Shown here: positions 32,264-39,017 of the stretch, piece after piece
Numbering within the stretch: the first letter of the stretch is position 1
Layout: each line of letters starts with the position of its first letter
Origin: Actinomycetota bacterium
GTDB lineage: Bacteria > Actinomycetota > Geothermincolia > Fen-727 > Anoxymicrobiaceae
Direction: 5' to 3'
NCBI GenBank assembly: GCA_020062425.1
Contig: JAGUWJ010000168.1
Coordinates: 1 to 39,017, forward strand
Length of the DNA stretch: 39,017 nt
The notes under the pieces: model-generated
The model's input: the letters and a program-made list of their open reading frames with translations, nothing else
Databases searched by the model: none
Told to the model about the DNA's origin: nothing
Made by a program: the position numbers and the translations under genes

Positions 32264-33310
32264 ATGCAGGAAAGTCAGCAGGTTTTCGAGGCAAAGATAA
32301 AGATCTTCGGTGTTGGTGGTGGCGGAAACAACGCCCTGAACATGATGATCGGGTCTGGGCTGAAAGGCGTCGACTTCGTTGGTGTGAATACCGACATACA
32401 GGCGCTCAGGGGCTGCAGAGCCGAGAAGCTACTCCCCATTGGCGTCCACATGACCCATGGGCTCGGCGCGGGAAATGACCCGGAGGTGGGTGCTCGGGCT
32501 GCCCAGGACAGCATAGACGATATTGATGCCGAGATGAGCGGGGCTGACCTCGTTTTCGTTACGGCCGGCAAGGGAGGCGGCACGGGCACGGGCGCGGCGC
32601 CAGTAATAGCCTCCTCAGCCAGAGAGCACGGAGCCCTTACGGTCGGGGTCGTGACAAGGCCGTTCACCTTTGAGGGACGCAAGCGCGCCGAACAGGCAGA
32701 GGCGGGGATAGAACAGCTACGGGGCTCTGTTGACACGCTCATAGTGATCCACAACGACAGCCTGCTCGAGATCGCCGAGGATCTTCCGGTCGTCGAGGCG
32801 TTCAGGCTTGCCGACGACGTGCTGTGCCAGGGCGTGCTGGCGATAACGGAGCTCATCACCAGGAAAGGTGAGATCAATGTGGACTTCGCCGACCTCAAGC
32901 ACGTGCTGGAGGACTCCGGTACGGCGCTCATCGGCATCGGGCTTGCTTCCGGGAAAGAACGGGCGCGGCAGGCTGCTCTTTCTGCCATCGACAGTCCCCT
33001 CCTCGAATCGAGCATAGACGGAGCCACCAGGGTGCTGATGAACATAACCGGCGGCGGAGACCTTTCGCTCTTCGAGGTGAACGAGGTCGCGGAGGTCGTT
33101 GCGCAAGCCGTGGACCCCGAGGCGAACATGATATTCGGTGCGGTCATCGACGAAGACTCTTCAGGGCAGGTGAAGGTGACCGTGGTGGCTTCCGGCTTCA
33201 GGGAGAGGCGGACCGGCGCGCCGAGGGCGGGAGGGGTCGGAGTCGAGACGGGTGGTAAGTCACTGTCAGCGGAGCGAGTGGATATCCCCACTTTCCTGAG
33301 AAACCGATGA
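32264..33310 (+). CDS. Second FtsZ paralogue
   Basis: The 348-residue protein is a full FtsZ. It has IFGVGGGGNNALNMM (14-28), GGGTGTG (104-110), PFTFEGRKRAEQAEAGIEQL, T7 loop NVDFADLK (205-212) and a short linker to VDIPTFLRNR. It differs from the first copy in many core positions: IVIHND in place of IIPND, TAGKGGG in place of TAGEGGG, and a shorter linker. It is therefore an old paralogue, not a recent duplicate. Both GTPase halves of the active site look intact, so it could co-polymerise with or modulate the first FtsZ. The ATG at 32264 follows GGAAGTGG. It has its own structured leader. Confidence 0.95.
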   Translation: MQESQQVFEAKIKIFGVGGGGNNALNMMIGSGLKGVDFVGVNTDIQALRGCRAEKLLPIGVHMTHGLGAGNDPEVGARAAQDSIDDIDAEMSGADLVFVTAGKGGGTGTGAAPVIASSAREHGALTVGVVTRPFTFEGRKRAEQAEAGIEQLRGSVDTLIVIHNDSLLEIAEDLPVVEAFRLADDVLCQGVLAITELITRKGEINVDFADLKHVLEDSGTALIGIGLASGKERARQAALSAIDSPLLESSIDGATRVLMNITGGGDLSLFEVNEVAEVVAQAVDPEANMIFGAVIDEDSSGQVKVTVVASGFRERRTGAPRAGGVGVETGGKSLSAERVDIPTFLRNR

Positions 33311-33397
33311 GGTTCTGGGATGGGAAGTCCGCGGAACGGCGCGGATGGCCCATCGAAGCCTATGATATATAATGAGATCGCTGAGCTTTGAACTTTC

Positions 33398-33418
33398 GCG
33401 TGGCGACAAGCGCCACGC
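33398..33418 (+). terminator. Hairpin after the second ftsZ (possible terminator)
   Basis: GCGTGGCG pairs perfectly with CGCCACGC around a five-base loop, followed by TTAATAATT. The stem is strong but the T tract is weak. It lies 88 bases past the ftsZ2 stop and 30 before the next gene. A TATAAT at 33367-33372 suggests transcription may also start here. Confidence 0.45.
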
Positions 33419-33447
33419 TTAATAATTGATGTGCAAAGGTGTTCAAC

Positions 33448-35307
33448 TTGAATAGCTCTCTCCCCGGCGGCCTCAACGGCCGGTTGCAGGAACTGCTTCT
33501 GCTGGTCGAGAGACCGAGCCGTTACCTGGGGGGCGAATGGAACTCGCCCGAAGTAGCGCCCGGCGGTGTTTCGGTCGCGCTGGCTTACCCGGACATATAC
33601 GAGATAGGCTCCAGCAACCTCGGGTTGGCCATACTCCAGGAAGTGGTCAACGAGATCGAGGGCGCGAGCGCCGAGCGGGTGTACTCCCCCTGGGTGGATA
33701 TGGAGGCCGGGATGCGGTCGTCGGGCCTCCCGCTCTTCACGTTGGAGACGCACCGGCCTGTGTCCTCGCTGGATATCTTCGGCATATCCGTACCGCACGA
33801 GCTCACCTACACAAACATCCTGAACCTCATCGACCTGGCCGGCCTGCCGCTGGCCTCGGTAGACAGGAGGGATGGCCCCATCGTGATAGGCGGAGGCTGC
33901 GGCACCGCCAACCCGGAGCCACTGGCCGAGTTCTTCGACCTCTTCGTGCTGGGCGACGGGGAGGAAGTCCTGACCTCGATAGTGCTCACCGTGGCCCGGG
34001 CCAAGGAGGCGGGGCTGCCACGGTCACGCGTGATCGAAGAGCTGGCTCTTCTGCAGGGGGTGTACCGTCCCGCTGATTACGAGGTCATCTACAACACCGA
34101 CGGCACGGTAGGTGAAGTCCGCCGGCTGGACGGCAGTGACAGGAAGCCAGGAAAGGGTCTTGTTGACATCGACCGCTGGCTATACCCCCGGAAACCGATA
34201 GTGCCTTTCTGCGAGCCTGTTCACGATCGGCTCAACGTGGAGGTGTTCCGCGGATGCACCCGGGGCTGCAGGTTCTGCCTGTCCGGGATGACCGGCAGGC
34301 CCGTGCGGGAGCGCTCCGCCGGCGAGGTGGTGAAGCTGGTAGACGAGCTCTCTCAAATCACTGGCCACGACGAGGTATCGCTGTGCTCGCTCTCATCGAC
34401 CGACTACTCGCGCATAGACGACGTCGCTTCCCGGGTCACCAAGATCTGCCGGGACAGGAACATGATACTGTCCCTGCCCTCGCTCCGGATGGATGCGATG
34501 TCCGCCGGCCTCGCTGCCCGCCTAGACAAGGGGGGACGGGGTGGCCTCACCTTCGCCCCCGAGGCGGGCACTGAAAGATTGAGGGCTGTGATAAACAAGC
34601 CTATCAGCGAGGAAGACATGGCCCATGCCGTCCTGCACGCGGTGAGGGCCGGGCGAAGGCGCATAAAACTCTATTTCATGATCGGCCTTCAGACAGAGAC
34701 CGACGAAGACGTCCTCGAGATCTCCAGGCTTGTGTACCGGCTGCGCGACGTGGTGAGGCGCGAGTCATTGCCACCGCCGTCGTTCAACGTGAGCGTATCG
34801 ACCTTTGTGCCCAAGCCACATACGCCTTTCCAGTGGTGCGCCCAGGAGAGCAGGGAAGGAGTCAGGAGGAAGCAGGACCTGCTCAAGTCCTCACTCCGTT
34901 CCAAGAGCGTGAACCTCTCCTGGCACGACCGCGATATGAGTGCCGTGGAAGGATTCTTGGCCAGAGGAGACCGGCGCATCTCCTCCGTCATCAGGAGGGC
35001 CTGGGAGAGTGGGGGGAGGTTCGACTCGTGGTCGGAACACTTCGATATCTCGATATGGGAGAGCGCCTGGGAGGCGGCCGGGCTCGACCCGTCGCTATAC
35101 CTGGGAAGGGAGCGAGGTGCCGACGAGGTCTTTCCGTGGGAGCACCTCGACCACGGTCTCGACAGGGACTTTCTGAGGCGTGAACTCGAACGGGCTCTGG
35201 CGGGGGAGCTTACCTCGGACTGCCGGGGCGGGGATTGCTCGAAGTGCGGTGTCTGCACAGACTTCGATACCGAGCCGCGCTTGAGCGGTCAGTGGGAGGG
35301 GGGCTAG
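33448..35307 (+). CDS. TIGR03960-type B12-binding-domain radical SAM protein
   Basis: The protein is about 619 residues. An N-terminal B12-binding-like domain is followed by a radical SAM core with FRGCTRGCRFCLSG (C270, C274, C277). Other segments are GGLTFAPEAGTERLRAVINK and FVPKPHTPFQW. The C-terminus has a Cys cluster CRGGDCSKCGVC. In many Gram-positive and actinobacterial genomes this family sits directly before the DUF2344 (TIGR03936) protein and RNase E/G, as here. Its reaction is not established. TTG at 33448 follows AAAGGTG at good spacing; GTG at 33439 is the alternative without a ribosome site. Confidence 0.92.
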   Translation: MNSSLPGGLNGRLQELLLLVERPSRYLGGEWNSPEVAPGGVSVALAYPDIYEIGSSNLGLAILQEVVNEIEGASAERVYSPWVDMEAGMRSSGLPLFTLETHRPVSSLDIFGISVPHELTYTNILNLIDLAGLPLASVDRRDGPIVIGGGCGTANPEPLAEFFDLFVLGDGEEVLTSIVLTVARAKEAGLPRSRVIEELALLQGVYRPADYEVIYNTDGTVGEVRRLDGSDRKPGKGLVDIDRWLYPRKPIVPFCEPVHDRLNVEVFRGCTRGCRFCLSGMTGRPVRERSAGEVVKLVDELSQITGHDEVSLCSLSSTDYSRIDDVASRVTKICRDRNMILSLPSLRMDAMSAGLAARLDKGGRGGLTFAPEAGTERLRAVINKPISEEDMAHAVLHAVRAGRRRIKLYFMIGLQTETDEDVLEISRLVYRLRDVVRRESLPPPSFNVSVSTFVPKPHTPFQWCAQESREGVRRKQDLLKSSLRSKSVNLSWHDRDMSAVEGFLARGDRRISSVIRRAWESGGRFDSWSEHFDISIWESAWEAAGLDPSLYLGRERGADEVFPWEHLDHGLDRDFLRRELERALAGELTSDCRGGDCSKCGVCTDFDTEPRLSGQWEGG

Positions 35308-35308
35308 C

Positions 35309-36064
35309 TTGCGCTCGCATGAGCCGTTGAGACTCCGGATACAGTTGACCAAGGAGGGCCCCGCCCGGTACTTGAGCCACTCGGAATACTCCCGGGCGAT
35401 ACTGTTCGCGGCAAGGCGGTCGGCACTTCCCCTCGGTTTTACGGGAGAGCACCGTCCACGTCTCAAGGTGTCTCTTTCACCGCCGCTCCCGATAGGCATA
35501 ACCAGCGAGTGCGAACTGGTGGACCTTCAACTCATCGGGTACGTCCCCGCAGCGGAAGCCGAAGTGGTTCTGTCACGCGCGTTCACAGCGGGAATAAAGG
35601 TGGTGTTCTGCCGCCTGATGGGAGCGGACGAGAAGCCCGTGGGGAAGCTGATCGACACCGCCACTTACCGCGTGACACTGCCGGAGGGCTACGGCGCCGG
35701 ACGGTGGCGGGCGGCTGCAACGGAGTACATTGAAAAAGACCGTGTCCTCTTCGAGCGGGTGCAGCCCAGGAAGACCAGGACGTTGGACTTGAGGCCTGGG
35801 ACTCACCGGCTGGAGGTCGAGACGGATGAGAGCGCGGGAGCGATCTTGAACATGACGCTCGACGACGGGATAAGCGGGACCGTCAAACCGTGGGAAGTGG
35901 TCGAGGTGCTCGCGTCTTACGCCGGAGTGCCCGAGAAGGATTGGAAGCGCGCGGGTATACACAGGAACGGTCTTTTCGCGAGAAGAGGCGAGAAGCTCGT
36001 TTCCCCGATGGAGGCGGGTGCTGGAAGACCTGCGGTGACCCGAAGGGGAGGTAGACGGTTTTGA
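35309..36064 (+). CDS. TIGR03936 / DUF2344 radical SAM-associated protein
   Basis: The 251-residue protein begins LRLRIQLTKEGPARYLSHSEYSRAI and contains HRPRLKVSLSPPLPIGITSECELVDLQL, both typical of DUF2344. The family always accompanies TIGR03960 radical SAM enzymes, sometimes as a fusion, and may act as their partner. Its biochemical role is unknown. The TTG at 35309, one base after the previous stop, follows GGAGGGGG. The end overlaps the TTG of the RNase gene by 4 bases, so these three genes form a coupled unit. Confidence 0.9.
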   Translation: MRSHEPLRLRIQLTKEGPARYLSHSEYSRAILFAARRSALPLGFTGEHRPRLKVSLSPPLPIGITSECELVDLQLIGYVPAAEAEVVLSRAFTAGIKVVFCRLMGADEKPVGKLIDTATYRVTLPEGYGAGRWRAAATEYIEKDRVLFERVQPRKTRTLDLRPGTHRLEVETDESAGAILNMTLDDGISGTVKPWEVVEVLASYAGVPEKDWKRAGIHRNGLFARRGEKLVSPMEAGAGRPAVTRRGGRRF

Positions 36065-37302
36065 AAAAGGTCAAGAAAGAACTGATCGTCACCTGCGAAA
36101 AAGGAGCGTGCAGGCTGGCCCTCCTCGAAGACGGCGAGGTGGTAGAGGTCTACATCGAGAAGAAGCGCAAGAGGTCGATAGTCGGGAATATCTATGTAGG
36201 TCGGATCACCAACGTCCTGCCCGGTATGAGCGCGGCCTTTGTGGACATAGGCGTGGGGAAGAACGCCCTTCTATACCTCCAGGACCTTGTCCTCATGGAA
36301 GACGGAACCCACGTCAGGCCCAGGAAGATAGGCAAGGCGCTCAAGCAGAACGACTCGATCGTGGTGCAGGTGACCAAGGACCCCATGTCCGGCAAGGGCG
36401 CTCGGCTTACTACCTATATCAGCCTTCCTGGAAGGATGATGGTCTATATGCCGTTCTCCAAGCGATCAGGGGTGAGCAGAAAGCTGCCGGATCGCGAGCG
36501 CGATCGCCTGAAGAAGGCGGCCAGAGACATAAAGCCGGAGTCGGGGAGCACCATCATAAGGACCGCGGCCCAGAAAGCGCGTAAGAACGACCTCAAGAGC
36601 GACCTCGATTTCCTGGTCAAGCAGTGGAAGGAGACCCAGGCCAAGATAAGCGGGGCCAAGCCGCCGACGCTGGTGTACGCCGAGCCGGACCTGGCGGTGA
36701 GGGTGGTTCGAGACCTTGTCACGCGCGACTTCAAGAGCGTACTGGTGGACAGCAAGGCCGAGTTCAACCGGGTGAGGGATTACCTCTCAAAGAGCGCGCC
36801 CGAGCTTAAAGACAGGGTGCAGATGTACAAGGACAAGCAGCCGCTCTTCGCGCGATACGGCGTCGACCGTGCCATCGAGGCTGCGCTTCGAAGGAGGGTC
36901 TCGCTGCCGTCCGGAGGTCACATAGTAATCGACGAGGCGGAAGCTCTGACCGCTATCGACGTGAACACCGGCTCCTACACCGGCAAGAAGAGCCTCGAGG
37001 ACACCGTGCTGAAAACAAACCTGGAGGCAGCGGTTGAGGTGGTCAGACAGCTGCGCCTGCGCGACATCGGAGGAATAATAGTCATCGATTTCATCGACAT
37101 GGAGAACCCCGAAAACAGGGCGAAGGTCCTGGACACCCTGGAGACAGAGCTTGACAGGGACAGGACCAAAACCCAGGTGGTAACGCTCTCCGAACTCGGG
37201 CTGGTAGAGATGACCAGGAAGAACGTCACCGAAGGACTCGCCGACACTCTGGGAAGGACCTGCCCCAACTGTGAAGGACGAGGCCTGATCTTCACCGGTT
37301 GA
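36061..37302 (+). CDS. rng: Ribonuclease E/G family protein
   Basis: The 413-residue protein has an S1-like region GNIYVGRITNVLPGMSAAFVDIGVGKNALLYL (about 42-73) and RNase H-like and DNase I-like domains. The catalytic Mg2+ ligands are D300 (TAIDVNTGS) and D343/D346 (VIDFIDMENP). The Zn-link is CPNC (C401-C404) near the C-terminus. It lacks the long C-terminal degradosome scaffold of RNase E, so it resembles RNase G. It makes endonucleolytic cuts in single-stranded AU-rich RNA, including rRNA precursors and mRNA. The TTG at 36061 overlaps the previous stop after GGGGAGGT. Confidence 0.95.
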   Translation: MKKVKKELIVTCEKGACRLALLEDGEVVEVYIEKKRKRSIVGNIYVGRITNVLPGMSAAFVDIGVGKNALLYLQDLVLMEDGTHVRPRKIGKALKQNDSIVVQVTKDPMSGKGARLTTYISLPGRMMVYMPFSKRSGVSRKLPDRERDRLKKAARDIKPESGSTIIRTAAQKARKNDLKSDLDFLVKQWKETQAKISGAKPPTLVYAEPDLAVRVVRDLVTRDFKSVLVDSKAEFNRVRDYLSKSAPELKDRVQMYKDKQPLFARYGVDRAIEAALRRRVSLPSGGHIVIDEAEALTAIDVNTGSYTGKKSLEDTVLKTNLEAAVEVVRQLRLRDIGGIIVIDFIDMENPENRAKVLDTLETELDRDRTKTQVVTLSELGLVEMTRKNVTEGLADTLGRTCPNCEGRGLIFTG

Positions 37303-37374
37303 GGAGGGTGCCGCGTACCGCGGATATACCACCGGCGGGTGATGCGTGACCACGTACTTCGTTGTAGTATCATG

Positions 37375-37380
37375 TATAAT
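37375..37380 (+). promoter_or_regulatory. -10 box of the rplU-rpmA promoter
   Basis: TATAAT preceded directly by ATG lies 28 bases before the rplU start, giving a short leader. No clear -35 hexamer is seen at 16-18 bp. There is no room for an L21-type leader structure. Confidence 0.5.
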
Positions 37381-37408
37381 GTCTTGACTCAATCGACTGG
37401 AGAATGGG

Positions 37409-37795
37409 ATGTACGCTGTAGTAAGGACGGGTTCCAAGCAGTATAAGGTCTCTCCCGGGGATCGCATCACGGTGGAGAAGCTGGAGGTTCCCGAGGGCAA
37501 GAAATACACCTTCGAAGAGGTGGTGCTCTACCACGACGGAGAGAACCTCGTGGCCAGTCCCAAAGAGCTGGCCAAGGTGAAGGTCGCTGCCAGGGTGTTG
37601 GACCAGGGCAGGACGGACAAGACGGTGGTGTACAAGTACAAGCCGAAGAAAGGTTACCATCGCAAGAGAGGCCACAGGCAGCAGCTCACGCGCCTGGAGA
37701 TCGAGGAAATAACGATGAGAAAGACCGCTCCGAGGCAGAAAGCGGCCTCCGGCAAGGTCGCCGGAACCGCCGCCGGGACGAGCGAGAAGGGTTAA
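37409..37795 (+). CDS. rplU: 50S ribosomal protein L21
   Basis: The 128-residue protein starts [18 protein letters not shown]. It has [20 protein letters not shown] and the rRNA-binding [22 protein letters not shown]21 binds 23S rRNA in the large subunit. About 25 Ala/Gly/Lys-rich residues extend beyond the usual end. GGAG precedes the ATG at 37409. rpmA follows after 13 bases, and no Prp-type cysteine protease gene lies between them, unlike in many firmicutes. Confidence 0.97.
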   Translation: MYAVVRTGSKQYKVSPGDRITVEKLEVPEGKKYTFEEVVLYHDGENLVASPKELAKVKVAARVLDQGRTDKTVVYKYKPKKGYHRKRGHRQQLTRLEIEEITMRKTAPRQKAASGKVAGTAAGTSEKG

Positions 37796-37808
37796 GCGGA
37801 GGTTTTGG

Positions 37809-38072
37809 ATGTCCAGTAAGAAAGGTGTAGGCAGCTCGAGGAACGGACGCGACAGCCAGTCGAAACGGCTGGGCGCCAAGAAGTTCAGCGGGCAGCGTGT
37901 CACGGGAGGCAACATCCTGGTCAGGCAACGAGGCACCAGGATAAAACCCGGGTTGAACGTGGGGATGGGCAGGGACCACACACTCTACGCCAAGGTCGAC
38001 GGAGTGGTAAGCTACGACTCCAGCGGCAACAGGGCTGTACTGAACGTGGTTCCCGAACAGATCGGTGACTAG
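37809..38072 (+). CDS. rpmA: 50S ribosomal protein L27
   Basis: The 87-residue protein begins [20 protein letters not shown] and has [16 protein letters not shown] and the [12 protein letters not shown] end, matching L27. Its flexible N-terminus reaches the peptidyl transferase centre. It starts with the direct MSSKKG form and has no cleavable extension of the kind Prp removes in firmicutes, which agrees with the missing prp gene. GGAGG (37798-37802) precedes the ATG. Confidence 0.97.
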   Translation: MSSKKGVGSSRNGRDSQSKRLGAKKFSGQRVTGGNILVRQRGTRIKPGLNVGMGRDHTLYAKVDGVVSYDSSGNRAVLNVVPEQIGD

Positions 38073-38078
38073 CGCGGG

Positions 38079-38116
38079 CGCTACCGGTTTTTACCGGTCG
38101 CGTGACGGTGTATAAT
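38079..38116 (+). promoter_or_regulatory. Hairpin after rpmA and -10 box for the response regulator
   Basis: CGC-T-ACCGGT pairs with ACCGGT-C-GCG around TTTT (38079-38102; one mismatch) immediately after the rpmA stop. TATAAT follows at 38111-38116, about 40 bases before the next start. The stem has no T tract after it, so it is a weak terminator candidate. The -35 region would fall in the hairpin. Confidence 0.45.
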
Positions 38117-38156
38117 CAACAATACGAGCGCTTTTGATCGAAACGGGGGTCACGGC

Positions 38157-38621
38157 TTGGGCAAACGCAAGATTCTGGTCGTCGATGACGACCCCACCAT
38201 GGTCAAGCTGATCAACGTCAACCTCAAGCTGAACAACTATGCCGTTCTGGAAGCCACCTCGGGCGAGCAGGCCCTGGAGATAGTCAAGAACGAACCGCTT
38301 GACCTGGTGGTCCTAGACATAATGATGCCGGGCGTGGACGGCTGGGAGGTCCTGAAAAGGATCCGGAGCAACCCCGACTCACAGGAGATGCCGGTGATCC
38401 TCGTTACCGCCAAGACCCAGGACAGCGATGTAATTAGGGGCTGGGAACTGGGAGCGGATGAGTACGTCATAAAACCGTTCAACCCGCTACTGCTAGTCGA
38501 AGTCATCAAACTGGTGCTCGATCGCAGCTACGAAGAGCGTCTCGAAAGACGGAAGAAGCAGAAGGAGAAGCTCGAAGTCCTGCGGAGCCTTTCGCGACCC
38601 CGGCAGGAACCGTCAAGCTAG
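38157..38621 (+). CDS. Stand-alone response regulator (receiver domain only)
   Basis: The 154-residue protein has one CheY-like receiver. It has the acidic pocket D10-D12 (VVDDDPT), phosphoacceptor D54 (VVLDIMMPG), T84 (LVTAK) and K106 (VIKPFNP). No DNA-binding or enzymatic domain follows, only about 35 charged helical residues (RSYEERLERRKKQKEKLEVLRSL). It therefore probably works by protein contact. The TTG at 38157 follows GGGGGT. No histidine kinase is adjacent. Its position between rpmA and obg is unusual. Confidence 0.9.
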   Translation: MGKRKILVVDDDPTMVKLINVNLKLNNYAVLEATSGEQALEIVKNEPLDLVVLDIMMPGVDGWEVLKRIRSNPDSQEMPVILVTAKTQDSDVIRGWELGADEYVIKPFNPLLLVEVIKLVLDRSYEERLERRKKQKEKLEVLRSLSRPRQEPSS

Positions 38622-38670
38622 GGCAACCGCCGCTTTCCCGATCATTCATCAGCGCAACCACGGGTGATTT

Positions 38671-39017
38671 ATGTTTATCGACGAGGCAGAGATCCATATA
38701 ACAGGAGGCAGGGGCGGCGACGGCTGCGTCTCCTTCCGTAGGGAGAAGTACCGTCCACACGGCGGCCCCGACGGCGGCGACGGCGGCCAGGGGGGGAACG
38801 TCCTCATCCGTGCCTGCAACGAGCGTTCGACCCTGGGGGAGCTCAACCGCAGACGTCACCACCGCGCCTCCGACGGCTCGGGCGGAGGCTCCCAGAACAG
38901 GACGGGAGCCCGCGGTGTCGATCTGGTCATAGAGGTCCCCCCCGGGACGGTTCTCAAGGATGAATCCGGCTGTGCCCTGGCCGACCTCATCGAAGCGGGG
39001 CAGGCCTTCAACGCCGC
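38671..39017 (+). CDS. obg: GTPase Obg/CgtA, N-terminal part (runs off the window)
   Basis: The first 115 residues are visible. They form the glycine-rich Obg fold: MFIDEAEIHITGGRGGDGCV, FRREKYRPHGGPDGGDGGQGG, RASDGSGGGSQNRTGARG and EVPPGTVLKDE. The G domain lies beyond the window. Obg is an essential GTPase that binds the 50S subunit and links ribosome assembly to growth state. It commonly follows rpmA, and here a response regulator gene lies between. The ATG at 38671 has a GGTGA tract just upstream. Confidence 0.95.
   Translation, partial: MFIDEAEIHITGGRGGDGCVSFRREKYRPHGGPDGGDGGQGGNVLIRACNERSTLGELNRRRHHRASDGSGGGSQNRTGARGVDLVIEVPPGTVLKDESGCALADLIEAGQAFNA

Noticed and set aside
1-39017. CRISPR arrays, insertion sequences, prophage or integrase genes
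   Set aside because: I saw no regularly spaced repeats, transposase motifs or phage genes. The only mobile-type signal is the REP-like palindrome at 10846-10948.

Overview
The window reads as chromosomal DNA from a high-GC, Gram-positive-type bacterium. A deep-branching actinobacterial lineage (for example the Geothermincolia/OPB41 type) is my best guess. This rests on four things: a dcw cluster with murB and ddl but no ftsA; a MurE carrying the meso-diaminopimelate DNPR motif; the order TIGR03960 radical SAM - DUF2344 protein - RNase E/G - L21 - L27 - Obg; and heavy use of GTG and TTG starts. The taxonomic placement is inference.

Left part (1-15225) is a mosaic of small units. It holds the end of a citramalate/isopropylmalate synthase-type gene, an FAH-family enzyme and a membrane protein. 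Two tRNA genes, Glu(CUC) and Gln(CUG), each have a recognisable promoter. Next come an alpha/beta hydrolase, a small charged protein with a cupin, a HyuA/HyuB hydantoinase/oxoprolinase pair, a degenerate GGDEF protein and a HisC-type aminotransferase. Two unusual glycosyltransferases flank a large nested palindrome. A 2-hydroxyacid dehydrogenase is preceded by a complete promoter - ribosome site - 20-codon Ser/Cys-rich mini-gene - terminator unit. Divergent from that is a 75-residue Cys protein overlapping a radical SAM/SPASM enzyme with an RRE-like N-terminus.

Middle part (15145-33310) is a compact division and cell wall operon: mraZ-rsmH-ftsL-ftsI-murE-murF-mraY-murD-ftsW-murG-murC-murB-ddl-ftsQ-ftsZ-ftsZ2. 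A 10-bp phased MraZ-type operator precedes it. Most genes overlap or abut. Together they build the UDP-MurNAc-pentapeptide (MurB to MurF, Ddl), convert it to lipid II (MraY, MurG), polymerise and cross-link it at the septum (FtsW, FtsI) and organise the divisome (FtsL, FtsQ, FtsZ). Two complete, different ftsZ genes lie in tandem, each with its own leader. murG and murC have no ATG, GTG or TTG start that would keep their essential N-terminal glycine motifs. The best-placed initiation codons are ATA and ACG.

Right part (33398-39017) is a housekeeping RNA/ribosome cluster: two radical SAM-linked proteins, RNase E/G, L21, L27, a stand-alone response regulator and the start of obg.

Most worth a second look: the 20-codon mini-gene beside the radical SAM/SPASM locus (amino-acid attenuator or RiPP precursor), the non-canonical starts of murG and murC, the tandem ftsZ pair with structured leaders, and the nested palindrome at 10846-10948.
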